A stretch of 64,000 bases of DNA, taken from positions 10,874,001-10,938,000 of the forward strand of contig NZ_JAPNKC010000001.1 of assembly GCF_026626705.1 (NCBI RefSeq), written 5' to 3'. The translations under genes and the position numbers were made by a program. Source of the stretch: Pyxidicoccus sp. MSG2. Lineage in GTDB: Bacteria > Myxococcota > Myxococcia > Myxococcales > Myxococcaceae. Below are positions 20,059 through 28,347 of this stretch, one piece after another. Every line of letters starts with the position of its first letter. Within the stretch, counting starts at the first letter, position 1. The notes under the pieces are model-generated. The model was not told where the DNA came from and ran no database searches. It saw only the letters and a list, made by a program, of their open reading frames with translations.

Positions 20059-20771
20059 TTGCCATTCCCGCAATCGACCTGCGCGAGGGCGCGTGCGTGC
20101 AGTTGGTGGGCGGCTCGTACGACGCGGAGAAGGTCCGGGTGAACGACCCGCTGGACGCGCTGAGGCAGTGGCGCGGCCACGGCTTCAGCACCTTCCACGT
20201 GGTGGACCTGGACGCGGCGCTGGGGAAGGGCTCCAACGCGGACGCCATCTTCCGGCTGACGTCGTACGAGCGCGGCCTCACCTTCACGGTGGGCGGCGGC
20301 GTGCGCAACTCGGACCGGGCGGAGGCCTTGCTCGAAGGGGGCGCGTCGTCCGTCGTGGTGGGCACGCGGGCCATTGAAGACACCGCGTGGCTGTCAGAAG
20401 TCGCGGGCCGCTACCCGGGCCGGGTGGTGGTGGCGGCGGACGTGAAGGACCGCGAGGTGGTGACGCGCGGGTGGACGGCGGGCAGCGCACGGGACATCCG
20501 CGACGTGCTCGCCGCGCTGGAGCCGCTGCCGCTGGCCGGGCTGCTGGTGACGGCGGTGCACAAGGAAGGGCAACTGTCGGGCGTGGACCTGCCGCTGATG
20601 CAGGAGGTGGCGCGAACCAGTCGCCACCGGCTCTACGCCTCGGGCGGGGTGACGACGTTGGAGGACCTGAGGGCGCTGGCGGCGGCGGGGGCGTACGGGG
20701 CGGTCATCGGCATGGCGCTGTACACGGGCAGACTGGACGCGCGCGCGGTCGCGCAGGAGTTCGCGGGATGA
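20055..20771 (+). CDS. hisA: ProFAR isomerase HisA
   Basis: 238 residues from a GTG that overlaps the hisH stop. It is a (beta/alpha)8 barrel that isomerises ProFAR to PRFAR. IPAIDLREGACVQLV carries the catalytic Asp on strand 1. VDLDAALGKG, the phosphate-binding VGGGVRN, VAADVKD with the second catalytic Asp, and YASGGVTTLEDL with the second phosphate site are all present. It is followed by hisB with an ATGA overlap. A sigma-54-like sequence spans its start codon and is reported as a finding. Confidence 0.96.
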   Translation: MIAIPAIDLREGACVQLVGGSYDAEKVRVNDPLDALRQWRGHGFSTFHVVDLDAALGKGSNADAIFRLTSYERGLTFTVGGGVRNSDRAEALLEGGASSVVVGTRAIEDTAWLSEVAGRYPGRVVVAADVKDREVVTRGWTAGSARDIRDVLAALEPLPLAGLLVTAVHKEGQLSGVDLPLMQEVARTSRHRLYASGGVTTLEDLRALAAAGAYGAVIGMALYTGRLDARAVAQEFAG

Positions 20772-21304
20772 CCACCGTCATTCGGGAGACGAAGGAGACG
20801 AAGATCCAGGTGGAGCTGGCGCTCGGCAAGGGCGTCACCCAGGTGGACACGGGCCTGAAGTTCTTCGACCACATGCTGGCCACCTTCGCGCGCTACGCGG
20901 GCCTCGACTTGAAGCTGCACGCGCGGGGCGACCTCACCCACCACGTCATGGAGGACGTGGCGATTACGCTGGGCACGGCGGTGCAGAAGGTGATTCCCGC
21001 CACCGCGGCGCGCTTCGCGGAGCGGACCATCCCCATGGACGACGCGCTGGTGCAGGCGTGCCTGGATGCGGGCGGGCGCTTCTACTACCAGGGCCCGCTG
21101 AAGAACCGGCTCTACGAGCACTGGATGCGCTCGTTCAGCGAGCACGCGAAGGTGACGCTGCACCTGCGCGTGCTGCGCGGCAAGGACAGCCACCACGCGA
21201 CGGAGGCCGCCTTCAAGGCGCTGGGTCTGGCACTGCGAGACGCCATGGTGGACTCGGGCACGGTGTTCAGCATGAAGGGCTCCGTGGCCCTGGAGGTGAA
21301 GTGA
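20768..21304 (+). CDS. hisB: Imidazoleglycerol-phosphate dehydratase HisB (single-domain)
   Basis: 178 residues. It has only the dehydratase domain, without the N-terminal phosphatase of enteric HisB, in line with a separate hisN in the operon. The metal-binding motifs are intact: FFDHML, THHVMEDVAITLG (HHxxED) and DSHHATEAAFKALG (HHxxE), plus TLHLRVLRG. The segment usually written RHGG is RYAG here, a divergence at a normally His-containing position. It dehydrates imidazole-glycerol phosphate in a Mn-dependent reaction. It overlaps the neighbouring genes by 4 bp (hisA) and 1 bp (hisF). Confidence 0.95.
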   Translation: MTTVIRETKETKIQVELALGKGVTQVDTGLKFFDHMLATFARYAGLDLKLHARGDLTHHVMEDVAITLGTAVQKVIPATAARFAERTIPMDDALVQACLDAGGRFYYQGPLKNRLYEHWMRSFSEHAKVTLHLRVLRGKDSHHATEAAFKALGLALRDAMVDSGTVFSMKGSVALEVK

Positions 21305-22065
21305 TGCTCACCCGGCGACTCATCGTCTGCCTGGATGTGAAGGGCGGGCGTGTGGTGAAGGGCGTCCAGTTCGAGGGCCTGCGCGACGTGGGCGACCCCG
21401 TGGAATTGGCGAAGCGTTACGAGCAGGAGGGCGCGGACGAGGTGACCTTCCTGGACATCTCCGCGAGCGCGGAGGAGCGCGGCACCCTCTGGGATTTGGT
21501 GCAGCGTACCGCGGAACGACTGTTCATTCCGCTCACCGTCGGCGGCGGTGTGCGCACGGCGGACGACGTGGGCCGGGCCCTGCGCGCGGGCGCGGACAAG
21601 GTGAGCATCAACTCGGCGGCGGTGGCCAACCCCGCGGTGCTGACGGCGTGCGCGGAGCGCTTCGGCGCGCAGTGCGTGGTGGCGAGCATCGACGCCAAGA
21701 GGGAAGACGGGCGCTGGCGCGTCTATACCCATGGCGGCCGGAAGCCCACGGACCTGGACGCGGTGGCCTGGGCCCGCGAGTGCGTGTCGCGCGGGGCAGG
21801 GGAGGTGCTGCTCACCAGCATCGACCGGGATGGAGCGCGCACCGGCTATGACCTGGAATTGACGCGCGCGGTGGCGGACGCGGTGGACGTGCCCGTCATC
21901 GCGTCGGGCGGGGCGGGCAACGCGGCGCACGTACGGGACGCGCTGAAGCAGGGCGGCGCGGACGCGGCGCTGGTGGCCGGCATCCTCCACGACGGCGTCA
22001 CCACGGTGGGCGCCATCAAGTCGCTGCTCCGAGAGGGCGGCCTGCACATCCGGAGCGGGACATGA
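21304..22065 (+). CDS. hisF: Imidazole glycerol phosphate synthase, cyclase subunit HisF
   Basis: 253 residues. It is a (beta/alpha)8 barrel that joins PRFAR with ammonia from HisH. Diagnostic blocks are LIVCLDVKGGRVVKGVQFEGLRD with the strand-1 catalytic Asp, DEVTFLDISAS, LTVGGGVRTADD, GADKVSINSAA, VVASIDAKR, LTSIDRDGARTGYD with the second catalytic Asp, and IASGGAGN. It is full length. Its start shares one base with the hisB stop. Confidence 0.97.
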   Translation: MLTRRLIVCLDVKGGRVVKGVQFEGLRDVGDPVELAKRYEQEGADEVTFLDISASAEERGTLWDLVQRTAERLFIPLTVGGGVRTADDVGRALRAGADKVSINSAAVANPAVLTACAERFGAQCVVASIDAKREDGRWRVYTHGGRKPTDLDAVAWARECVSRGAGEVLLTSIDRDGARTGYDLELTRAVADAVDVPVIASGGAGNAAHVRDALKQGGADAALVAGILHDGVTTVGAIKSLLREGGLHIRSGT

Positions 22066-22844
22066 ACGACAGACAGGCACTGATGCAGGCGGCGGCGGAC
22101 GTGGCGCGGAAGGCCGGGGACGTGGCGCTCGGCTTCTTCCGTGGCGGCATCGCGGTGGACACCAAGTCGGACGGCACGCCGGTGACGGTGGCGGACCGGA
22201 CGGCCGAGCAGGCGGCCCGCGACTGGATTTCGGCCCGCTTCCCGGACGACGGCATCCTCGGAGAGGAGTTCGGCGAGACGCGGCCGGGCGCGGAGCGCCG
22301 GTGGATTCTGGACCCCATCGACGGCACGAAGACGTTCATCCGTGGCGTGCCGCTGTGGGGCACGCTGGTGGCGGTGGCCAAGGGCGAGCGCATCCTCGCG
22401 GGCGCCGCGTACTTCCCGGCGGTGGGCGAATTGCTCGTGGCCGCCCCGGGGCAGGGCTGTTTCTGGAATGACAAGCCGACGCGCGTCTCCCGCCAGGCGG
22501 AGCTGTCCAACGCCGTGGTGCTGTCCACCGACGAGCGCTTCCTCGTGCACCCGGAGCGGGGCGAGGCCTGGCGCGCCCTGGCGAAGGAGGCGGCCATGGA
22601 CCGCACCTGGGGTGACTGCTACGGCTACCTGCTCGTGGCCACGGGCAGGGCGGAGGTGATGGTGGACGAGGTGCTGTCGGCCTGGGACGCGGCGGCGCTG
22701 CAGCCCATCATCGAGGAGGCGGGCGGCGTCTTCACCGACTGGACGGGCCGGCAGACCTCCTTCGGCGGCAACTGCATCGCGACCAATGGCGCCCTGGCGC
22801 GCGTGGTGCGCGAGCGGCTGGGCGCGACGGAGGTGGTGCGATGA
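22062..22844 (+). CDS. hisN: Histidinol-phosphatase HisN (inositol-monophosphatase family)
   Basis: 260 residues. It is of the IMPase/FBPase superfamily, with metal-binding motifs GEEFGE, WILDPIDGTKTFIRG and a C-terminal WDAAALQPIIEEAGG. Its place between hisF and hisIE, with 4-bp overlaps on both sides, argues strongly for histidinol-phosphate as substrate. This completes a pathway whose hisB lacks a phosphatase domain. HisN-type phosphatases are known from actinobacteria and some other groups. By sequence alone a broader sugar-phosphate or inositol phosphatase role would also be possible. Confidence 0.92.
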   Translation: MNDRQALMQAAADVARKAGDVALGFFRGGIAVDTKSDGTPVTVADRTAEQAARDWISARFPDDGILGEEFGETRPGAERRWILDPIDGTKTFIRGVPLWGTLVAVAKGERILAGAAYFPAVGELLVAAPGQGCFWNDKPTRVSRQAELSNAVVLSTDERFLVHPERGEAWRALAKEAAMDRTWGDCYGYLLVATGRAEVMVDEVLSAWDAAALQPIIEEAGGVFTDWTGRQTSFGGNCIATNGALARVVRERLGATEVVR

Positions 22845-23458
22845 CGGCGGTGACGCTGGATTTGAACCGGCTCGACTTCGCCAAGGGCGGGGGGCTGGTG
22901 ACGGTGGTGGCGCAGGACGCGAGCACCGGGGACGTGCTGATGGTGGCGCACGCGGACCGCGAGGCGCTCGAACGCACGCTGGCCACCCGCGAGATGCACT
23001 ACCGCTCGCGCACGCGGGGCCTGTGGCACAAGGGCGCCACCAGCGGGAACGTGCAGCGCGTGGTGTCGCTCAGCGCGGACTGCGACGGGGACGCGGTGCT
23101 GGCCCGGGTGGAGAAGGCCGGTCCCGCCTGCCACACGGGCGAGGAGACCTGCTTCGGTCCCGGCCGGTGGGACGCGCTCGCCGCGCTGGACGCCACCATC
23201 GCCCGGCGCGCCACCCAGGCGCCCCCCGAGGGCGAGAAGCCGAGCTACACGCGCCGGCTCCTGGACGACCGGAACCTGCGCTTGAAGAAGATTGGCGAGG
23301 AGGCCGCGGAGCTGGTGACGGCGTGCGCGGATGGCGACAAGGAGCGCGCGGTGGAGGAGGCGGCGGACGTGCTCTACCACGTGCTCGTCGCGGTGAAGCC
23401 GCTGGGCCTCACACTGGAAGAGGTGAAGGCCGTCCTCGCCCGCCGCGCCGCGCGCTGA
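22841..23458 (+). CDS. hisIE: Bifunctional PRA-CH cyclohydrolase / PRA-PH pyrophosphohydrolase HisIE
   Basis: 205 residues. The N-terminal HisI domain (about 1-120) has ALERTLATREMHYRSRTR, WHKGATSGNVQ and the zinc/magnesium residues in DCDGDAVL and CHTGEETCF. The C-terminal HisE domain (about 125-205) has LLDDRNLRLKKIGEEAAELV and EEAADVLYHVLVA, the helical MazG-like fold. The two domains catalyse steps 2 and 3 of the pathway in reverse gene order, as is usual for the fused form. It is the last his cistron; 89 bp separate it from the next gene. Confidence 0.96.
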   Translation: MTAVTLDLNRLDFAKGGGLVTVVAQDASTGDVLMVAHADREALERTLATREMHYRSRTRGLWHKGATSGNVQRVVSLSADCDGDAVLARVEKAGPACHTGEETCFGPGRWDALAALDATIARRATQAPPEGEKPSYTRRLLDDRNLRLKKIGEEAAELVTACADGDKERAVEEAADVLYHVLVAVKPLGLTLEEVKAVLARRAAR

Positions 23459-23547
23459 AGCAGCGGCGCGCGCGTGGACTCCGTCGCGAGGACAGTGGCC
23501 ATTTGCACCGAGCGTGCATAACTGCACACGCAAGGAGGAAGTCACGC

Positions 23548-23937
23548 ATGGCCGCGAAGGCGAAGAAGCAGGTGAGGTCCTCGGCGAAGAAACAGGCGAA
23601 GCCCATGGCGAAGAAGGCGGCGAAGTCCGCGCGAAAGGCACCCCAGGCAAAGCGCGCCGCGAAGAAGGCGCCGGCGAAGAGGGCGTCAGCGAAGAAGGCG
23701 CCGGCGAAGAAGGCAGCGGCGAAGAAGGTGCCGGCCGCGAAGAAGACGGGCGCGCGCAAGCAGGGTGGCTCGAAGAGCCCGGGCACCGCCGCGCGTGCAG
23801 CCGGCAAACGCCCGCGCCGCGCCGCCGCGAAGAAGAGCGTGCGCGGGGCCCGCATGCCGGCGCCCGCGCCCACGATGCCCGCCCCCGCCGACGTGGGGAT
23901 GCCGGCGGAGCCGCCGCCGACGGCCAGCCAGAGCTGA
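23548..23937 (+). CDS. Histone H1-like Lys/Ala/Pro-rich protein
   Basis: 129 residues, with AAGGAGGA 8 nt before the ATG. Residues 1-105 are almost entirely Lys, Ala, Pro, Arg and Ser in repeated (K/A)KKAPAK-type units, as in eukaryotic H1 tails and bacterial Hc1/AlgP-type proteins. The last 25 residues are Pro/Ala/Met-rich and acidic at the end. It should bind DNA or RNA non-specifically. No globular domain is seen. It lies downstream of the his operon in the same direction but has its own ribosome-binding site after a gap of 89 bp. The skewed base composition follows from the lysine codons (AAG). Confidence 0.75.
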   Translation: MAAKAKKQVRSSAKKQAKPMAKKAAKSARKAPQAKRAAKKAPAKRASAKKAPAKKAAAKKVPAAKKTGARKQGGSKSPGTAARAAGKRPRRAAAKKSVRGARMPAPAPTMPAPADVGMPAEPPPTASQS

Positions 23938-24220
23938 GTGGATCAGGCGCCCCACGGGCGCCGCCGTTCCCACAGCCGGGGGCCGGGACTTTCAAGCCTT
24001 CCCGAGTCATGGAGGGCGATCAGGGGCAGTGTCACCCTCGACCCGGACGGTTTTGTCCGCCAGGACTGCAGCGCGACAGCGTGGCTGCCACGCAATGTGG
24101 ATCAGGGTAGGTGCTCACTCTCTTCAACGAGAGGAGTGTTCCTGCTACACATTCGAGCGCACGGCGGAGTGGAGATCGCCGGGCGGGCGCTTGCAAACCG
24201 TCCGCCTCACCGGAGGCATC

Positions 24221-24670
24221 GTGAACGGCCCCACCTACAAGGCTGAAATCATCGACCGCGTCATCTTCACCCGCTGGCCGAATCCTCCGACGAAGGAGGA
24301 CGTCACGACGATCCTGGCGCAGATGCAGGATGCGGCCAAGCGGCTGGGCGCGAACCTCATCTACGTGGGCTCGGTGAGCCCCAAGTCGAAGGTGCCGGAC
24401 GCGCAGGAGCGCGCGGTGCTCAACCAGTTCCTCCTCGACGCCCGCCGCACCTGCGTGGAGCAGGCGTGGCTCATCTACGAGGGCACGGACCTGCAGCACA
24501 ACCTCCAGCGCGTCATCATCTCCGGCGTGCTCATCCTCACGCGCACCTTCGACAACTTCCTGTCGGTGGCCAAGTCCGGTGAGTCCATCGTCAAGGACGT
24601 CAGCGCGGTGCTGAAGAAGGACGCGACGCCCATCTTCACCATGGCGAAGGAGAAGGGCCTCCTGGGCTGA
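24221..24670 (+). CDS. Small soluble protein of unknown function
   Basis: 149 residues from the GTG at 24221, which has CGGAGG four bases upstream; a much longer in-frame reading is not supported. It looks like a compact alpha/beta fold. An N-terminal strand (YKAEIIDRVIFTRW) is followed by a helix (TKEDVTTILAQMQDAAKRLG), a strand (ANLIYVGSVS), helices, a strand (QAWLIYEG), and a long C-terminal helix (SGVLILTRTFDNFLSVA). This order resembles STAS/SpoIIAA-like small regulators, but no diagnostic Ser-phosphorylation motif is clear, so I leave the function open. It is convergent with the next gene. Confidence 0.7.
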   Translation: MNGPTYKAEIIDRVIFTRWPNPPTKEDVTTILAQMQDAAKRLGANLIYVGSVSPKSKVPDAQERAVLNQFLLDARRTCVEQAWLIYEGTDLQHNLQRVIISGVLILTRTFDNFLSVAKSGESIVKDVSAVLKKDATPIFTMAKEKGLLG

Positions 24671-24691
24671 GAGGCCCTCCGGCGCTGGCAC

Positions 24692-25861
24692 CTATCGCGC
24701 GCCGATGACCTCCAGCTCCTTCACCTCCACGCCCGCTCGCTCCGGGAGGACGCTCACCGCGTCCACGTCGAGCAGCGGCACCGTGGGCTTGCAGTCCTCC
24801 CACTGGCCCGTGCCACGGAAGTGGCACACGGTGGGGTTGACGAAGGAGAAGCCTCCTTCGGGATCCTTCAACCCCACCCCCGAGGGGGTCCGGACGATGG
24901 CCCGCAGCGAGCCCGGCCCGGTGGCGCGGATCCGCAGGGACGCGAGGTGCTTCAGCTCGGGGGCATAGCCCGCGCGCAGGGCCCCGTCCGCGGCCCACCG
25001 CTTGTCGGGCGCGGCATTGCTCACGACGACGCCGGTATTCACGTCCCCGTCGAAGGCCTGCCGCCCGGGCTCCGTGCCCGTCACCTGGTCTGGTTGCACG
25101 GCCTTCGTCTCGACAGTGGAGGCGGTGACGAGTGCCACCAGCTTCGGCGCCGCCTGGAGCCCCTGCTGCGCGGCGGCGGCCCGCAGCACCCCGTCCGGCA
25201 GCAGCCCGGCCTTCGCGCACGCGGGCGCCAGCTCCGACACGAGCGTCCGCACCGCGTCGTTGACCGGGGTATCGGACTGGGCGGCCGGCGCGAGCCCCAG
25301 CCGGACGAGCGAGTCACAGGCCGCCTTCGTGCCCTCCTGTCCGGCGTGAGCCACGTTCCAGCGCAACTCCGCCAGCGCCGTCGCGTCGGGCACCCGGCCC
25401 ACGGCACCCTCCAGCAGCGCCTGGCCCACGCTCTGGGCACAGACGTTGGCGGCGGGCGGGCAGCGCTCACAGAGCGAAGCGAGCAGCCCCCTCAAGGGCG
25501 CCGATTCGCCTGCGGCGAAGGGCGCCCGCACGGCCAGCGCACCGCCGAGCTCGCAGGCCCGGTCCGGGAGCGCGGGGCAGGCGTCCAGCTTCTGGCGGGC
25601 CTCGTCTTGGGCCTTGGCGTCCTGGGGGGCCCGCAGGGCGCCGTCGAGGGCGCGCTCCAGGGTGCGGCACTCGGGAGAGGGCACCGGGAGGCCCGGGGTG
25701 GGGGAGGCGGCGGGCGGGACTTTGCCGGCCGCGTCACGCCGGGTGTGCTCCTTCGGTTGGTCACCGGGCGACACATCCCGGTGCGTCACCCAGTAGAGGC
25801 GGCCAAAAGCGGCCAGCGCCAGCAGCATCAGCAGAAGCGTTCGGACGGGGAAACGGCGCAC
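24692..25861 (-). CDS. Membrane-anchored protein with discoidin-like C-terminal region
   Basis: 389 residues from the GTG at 25861, chosen because AAGGAG lies 7 nt upstream. One hydrophobic helix (about 6-22, TLLLMLLALAAFGRLY) anchors the protein. The middle region is helical and Cys-containing (CRTLERAL, CPALPDRACEL, CERCPPAANVC), and the cysteines may form periplasmic disulfides. The last 150 residues contain DGDVNTGVVVSN, RWAAD and LRIRATGPGSLRAIV, like a galactose-binding or F5/8 type C (discoidin) beta-sandwich. The role is unknown. It is divergent from lpdA, with 80 bp between the starts. Confidence 0.65.
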   Translation of the reverse strand: MRRFPVRTLLLMLLALAAFGRLYWVTHRDVSPGDQPKEHTRRDAAGKVPPAASPTPGLPVPSPECRTLERALDGALRAPQDAKAQDEARQKLDACPALPDRACELGGALAVRAPFAAGESAPLRGLLASLCERCPPAANVCAQSVGQALLEGAVGRVPDATALAELRWNVAHAGQEGTKAACDSLVRLGLAPAAQSDTPVNDAVRTLVSELAPACAKAGLLPDGVLRAAAAQQGLQAAPKLVALVTASTVETKAVQPDQVTGTEPGRQAFDGDVNTGVVVSNAAPDKRWAADGALRAGYAPELKHLASLRIRATGPGSLRAIVRTPSGVGLKDPEGGFSFVNPTVCHFRGTGQWEDCKPTVPLLDVDAVSVLPERAGVEVKELEVIGAR

Positions 25862-25941
25862 GAGCAAACTCCTTGATTCCAACCGGGACCGGGGGTTATC
25901 AGCCCCCCCGGGTTCCATCCGCAATAGTTACGGAGGCGTGC

Positions 25942-27339
25942 GTGGCTGAGACGTTCGACGTGGTGATCATCGGTTCGGGCCCTGGTGGCTACGTGGGTGC
26001 CATCCGAGCGGGTCAGCTCGGGCTGAAGACGGCCATCATCGAGAGGGACAAGCGGCTGGGCGGCACCTGCCTCCACCGTGGCTGCATCCCCACCAAGTCC
26101 CTCCTGTGGACCGCGGAGCTGTTCCACCACGTCAAGGAGGCGGCCGACTTCGGCATCGACGTTTCCAGCCCGACCATCAACTGGGCGAACGCGATGAAGC
26201 ACAAGAACAAGGTCGTCACCAAGGGCGCGGGTGGCATCGACTTCTTGATGAAGAAGAACAAGGTGACCGTGGTCAAGGGCCATGGCCGCATTGCCGGCAA
26301 GGGCAAGGTGGAGGTCACCGCCGAGGACGGCTCCAAGCAGGTGCTGGAGGCGAAGAACATCATCATCGCCACCGGCTCGGTGCCCAAGTCCCTGCCCAAC
26401 GTTCCCGTGGACCACAAGCGGGTGATGAACAGCGACTCCATCCTGGAGATCGACCACATCCCCAAGAGCATCATCGTCCTGGGCGCCGGCGCGGTGGGCT
26501 GCGAGTTCGCCTCCGTGTTCAACCACGTGGGCAGCAAGACCTCGATTGTCGAGTACATGCCCGCGCTGCTGCCGATTGAGGACGCGGACATCTCCAAGGA
26601 GCTGGAGAAGCTCTTCAAGCGCCGCGGCATCGACGTGCACACCGGCTCGGCGGTGGAGAAGGTGGAGCACACCGCGGACGGCGTGCGCGTCACCATGAAG
26701 GTCGGCAACGAGACGAAGACGCTCGAGGCCGAAATCCTCCTGTCCGCGGTGGGCCGTGCGCCCGTCACCGAGGATGTGGGCCTGAACCTGACGAGCATCA
26801 AGCCCGAGCGCGGCTTCATCAAGGTCGACACGATGATGCGCACCACGGAGCCCAACGTGTACGCGGTGGGCGACGTCATCCCCACGCCGATGCTCGCGCA
26901 CATGGCCAGCGCCGAGTGCGTGGTGGCGGTGGAGCACATCGCCGGGAAGAACCCGCAGCCCATCAACTACGACCTCACCCCGTCCGCCACGTATTGCTAC
27001 CCCGAGGTCGCCTCGGTGGGCCTGACGGAGAAGAAGGCGAAGGAGCGCGGCTACGACGTGAAGTTCACCATCGCCCCCTTCGGCGCGGTGACGAAGTCGG
27101 CCATCTCCAACGAGTCGATCGGCATGATCAAGGTCATCTCCGACAAGAAGTACGACGAGGTGCTCGGTGTGCACCTCATCGGCCCGCACGCCACCGAGCT
27201 GCTGGCCGAGGCGTGCGTCGCGCTGAAGCTGGAGATCACCACCGAGGAGCTGGCGAACACCATCCACGCGCACCCCACGCTCTCGGAGATCATGCACGAG
27301 GGCGCCGAGGCCACGCTGGGTCACCCGCGCCACTTCTAG
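25942..27339 (+). CDS. lpdA: Dihydrolipoyl dehydrogenase (E3)
   Basis: 465 residues from the GTG at 25942 (ACGGAGG upstream). E3 reoxidises dihydrolipoamide on 2-oxoacid dehydrogenase complexes. The FAD motif is VIIGSGPGGYVGAIRAGQLG, the redox disulfide is C43/C48 in GGTCLHRGCIPTK, the NAD motif is IVLGAGAVGCEFASVF, and the second FAD contact is VYAVGDV. The C-terminal interface has HAHPTLSEIMHE with the catalytic His-Glu pair. An E2 gene and two lipoate synthesis genes lie within 7 kb; no E1 gene is seen in the window. Confidence 0.97.
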   Translation: MAETFDVVIIGSGPGGYVGAIRAGQLGLKTAIIERDKRLGGTCLHRGCIPTKSLLWTAELFHHVKEAADFGIDVSSPTINWANAMKHKNKVVTKGAGGIDFLMKKNKVTVVKGHGRIAGKGKVEVTAEDGSKQVLEAKNIIIATGSVPKSLPNVPVDHKRVMNSDSILEIDHIPKSIIVLGAGAVGCEFASVFNHVGSKTSIVEYMPALLPIEDADISKELEKLFKRRGIDVHTGSAVEKVEHTADGVRVTMKVGNETKTLEAEILLSAVGRAPVTEDVGLNLTSIKPERGFIKVDTMMRTTEPNVYAVGDVIPTPMLAHMASAECVVAVEHIAGKNPQPINYDLTPSATYCYPEVASVGLTEKKAKERGYDVKFTIAPFGAVTKSAISNESIGMIKVISDKKYDEVLGVHLIGPHATELLAEACVALKLEITTEELANTIHAHPTLSEIMHEGAEATLGHPRHF

Positions 27340-27379
27340 TCGGGCGCCGTAACTCAAAGGGCTCACGCCCGTGAATCAC

Positions 27380-28177
27380 TCAGGCCGTCCCGGGCTCCAT
27401 GCCCGCGGGCGGCCTGTCCATTTCCGGGGGCACGTGCACCGGCACCTCCAGCAACTCCGCCAGGTCGAACGCGTCCAGCAGCGCGTGCCCGTGCAAATCG
27501 TTGTTGAAGTAGACCCACGCCGTGTGGCCGCGCGCCCGCCAGGCACTCAAGTCCCTGGCCACGGGCCGCAGGGCCTCGCGCCCGTAGCGCCTGGCATGGC
27601 GGCTGCCCGCGCCGTGGAAGCGGAGGTAGCGGAAGGCCGCGGTGGGCCTCGGGGCGGGCAGGGGGGCCTGGACGAGGTCGTGCTCGCACAGCGCGGCCTT
27701 GTGCCGGCGGAGCACGTCCAGAACCTCCGGGTGGTACCAGGCGGGGTGGCGGAACTCGACCACCTGCTGGACGCCCGGGGGCTGCGCGGCCAGGAAGCGG
27801 GCCAGACGCTCCGGGGCGGGCTTCGTCATGTGCGGCGGGAGCTGCCAGAGGACGGGGCCGAGTTTCCGGCCCAGGCGGAGCACCGGCGTGTAGTAGCGCT
27901 CCAGGCCCTCGCCCACGTCGGCCAGGCGCTTCATGTGCGTGAGGAAGCGGCTGCCCTTGCAGGCGAAGCGGAAGCCCGCCGGCACCGCGTCGCGCCAGCC
28001 GTCCACGGCCTGCGCGGTGGGCAGGCGGTAGAAGGTCGCGTTGAGCTCCACGGTGGTGAAGACCTGGGCATACCGGGGGAGCCACCGGCGGGTCGGCAGG
28101 CCGGCGGGGTAGAGCAGTCCCTTCCAGTGCGTGTAGACGTACCCGCTGGTGCCCAGGTGGATGACGGCCATGCCCAC
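27380..28177 (-). CDS. DUF72 (YecE-type) family protein
   Basis: 265 residues. It matches the DUF72 TIM-barrel-like family: HLGTSGYVYTHWKGLLYP at the start, FTTVELNATFYRLP, FRFACKGSRFLTHMKRL, LGPVLWQLPPHM, VEFRHPAWY, FRYLRFHG and WVYFNNDLHGHAL near the end. The biochemical role of the family is not known. An ATG two codons in (28171) is an alternative start. It is embedded in the lipoate/E3/E2 region but on the opposite strand, so it is transcribed separately. Confidence 0.9.
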   Translation of the reverse strand: MGMAVIHLGTSGYVYTHWKGLLYPAGLPTRRWLPRYAQVFTTVELNATFYRLPTAQAVDGWRDAVPAGFRFACKGSRFLTHMKRLADVGEGLERYYTPVLRLGRKLGPVLWQLPPHMTKPAPERLARFLAAQPPGVQQVVEFRHPAWYHPEVLDVLRRHKAALCEHDLVQAPLPAPRPTAAFRYLRFHGAGSRHARRYGREALRPVARDLSAWRARGHTAWVYFNNDLHGHALLDAFDLAELLEVPVHVPPEMDRPPAGMEPGTA

Positions 28178-28347
28178 AGCCTGGGCATCCGGGCGTGGCG
28201 GTGCTTCTCCCGCTCGGGCTGCTTGCCCGGCGTCAGGGCATTAGTAGGGAGACGACAACAGGGAAGCTGCTGGCGGGGGCTGACGCCTCGCGTTAGAGGC
28301 TTCCCGCTTGAACGTCTTTCGTCCAACCCATAGAAGGCGCGCGATCC

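Noticed and set aside
28308..28336. TTGAAC-17-TAGAAG as a promoter for lipA
   Set aside because: The -10 would overlap the only ribosome-binding-site-like GAAGG and leave an untranslated leader of about six bases, so promoter and ribosome site contradict each other.
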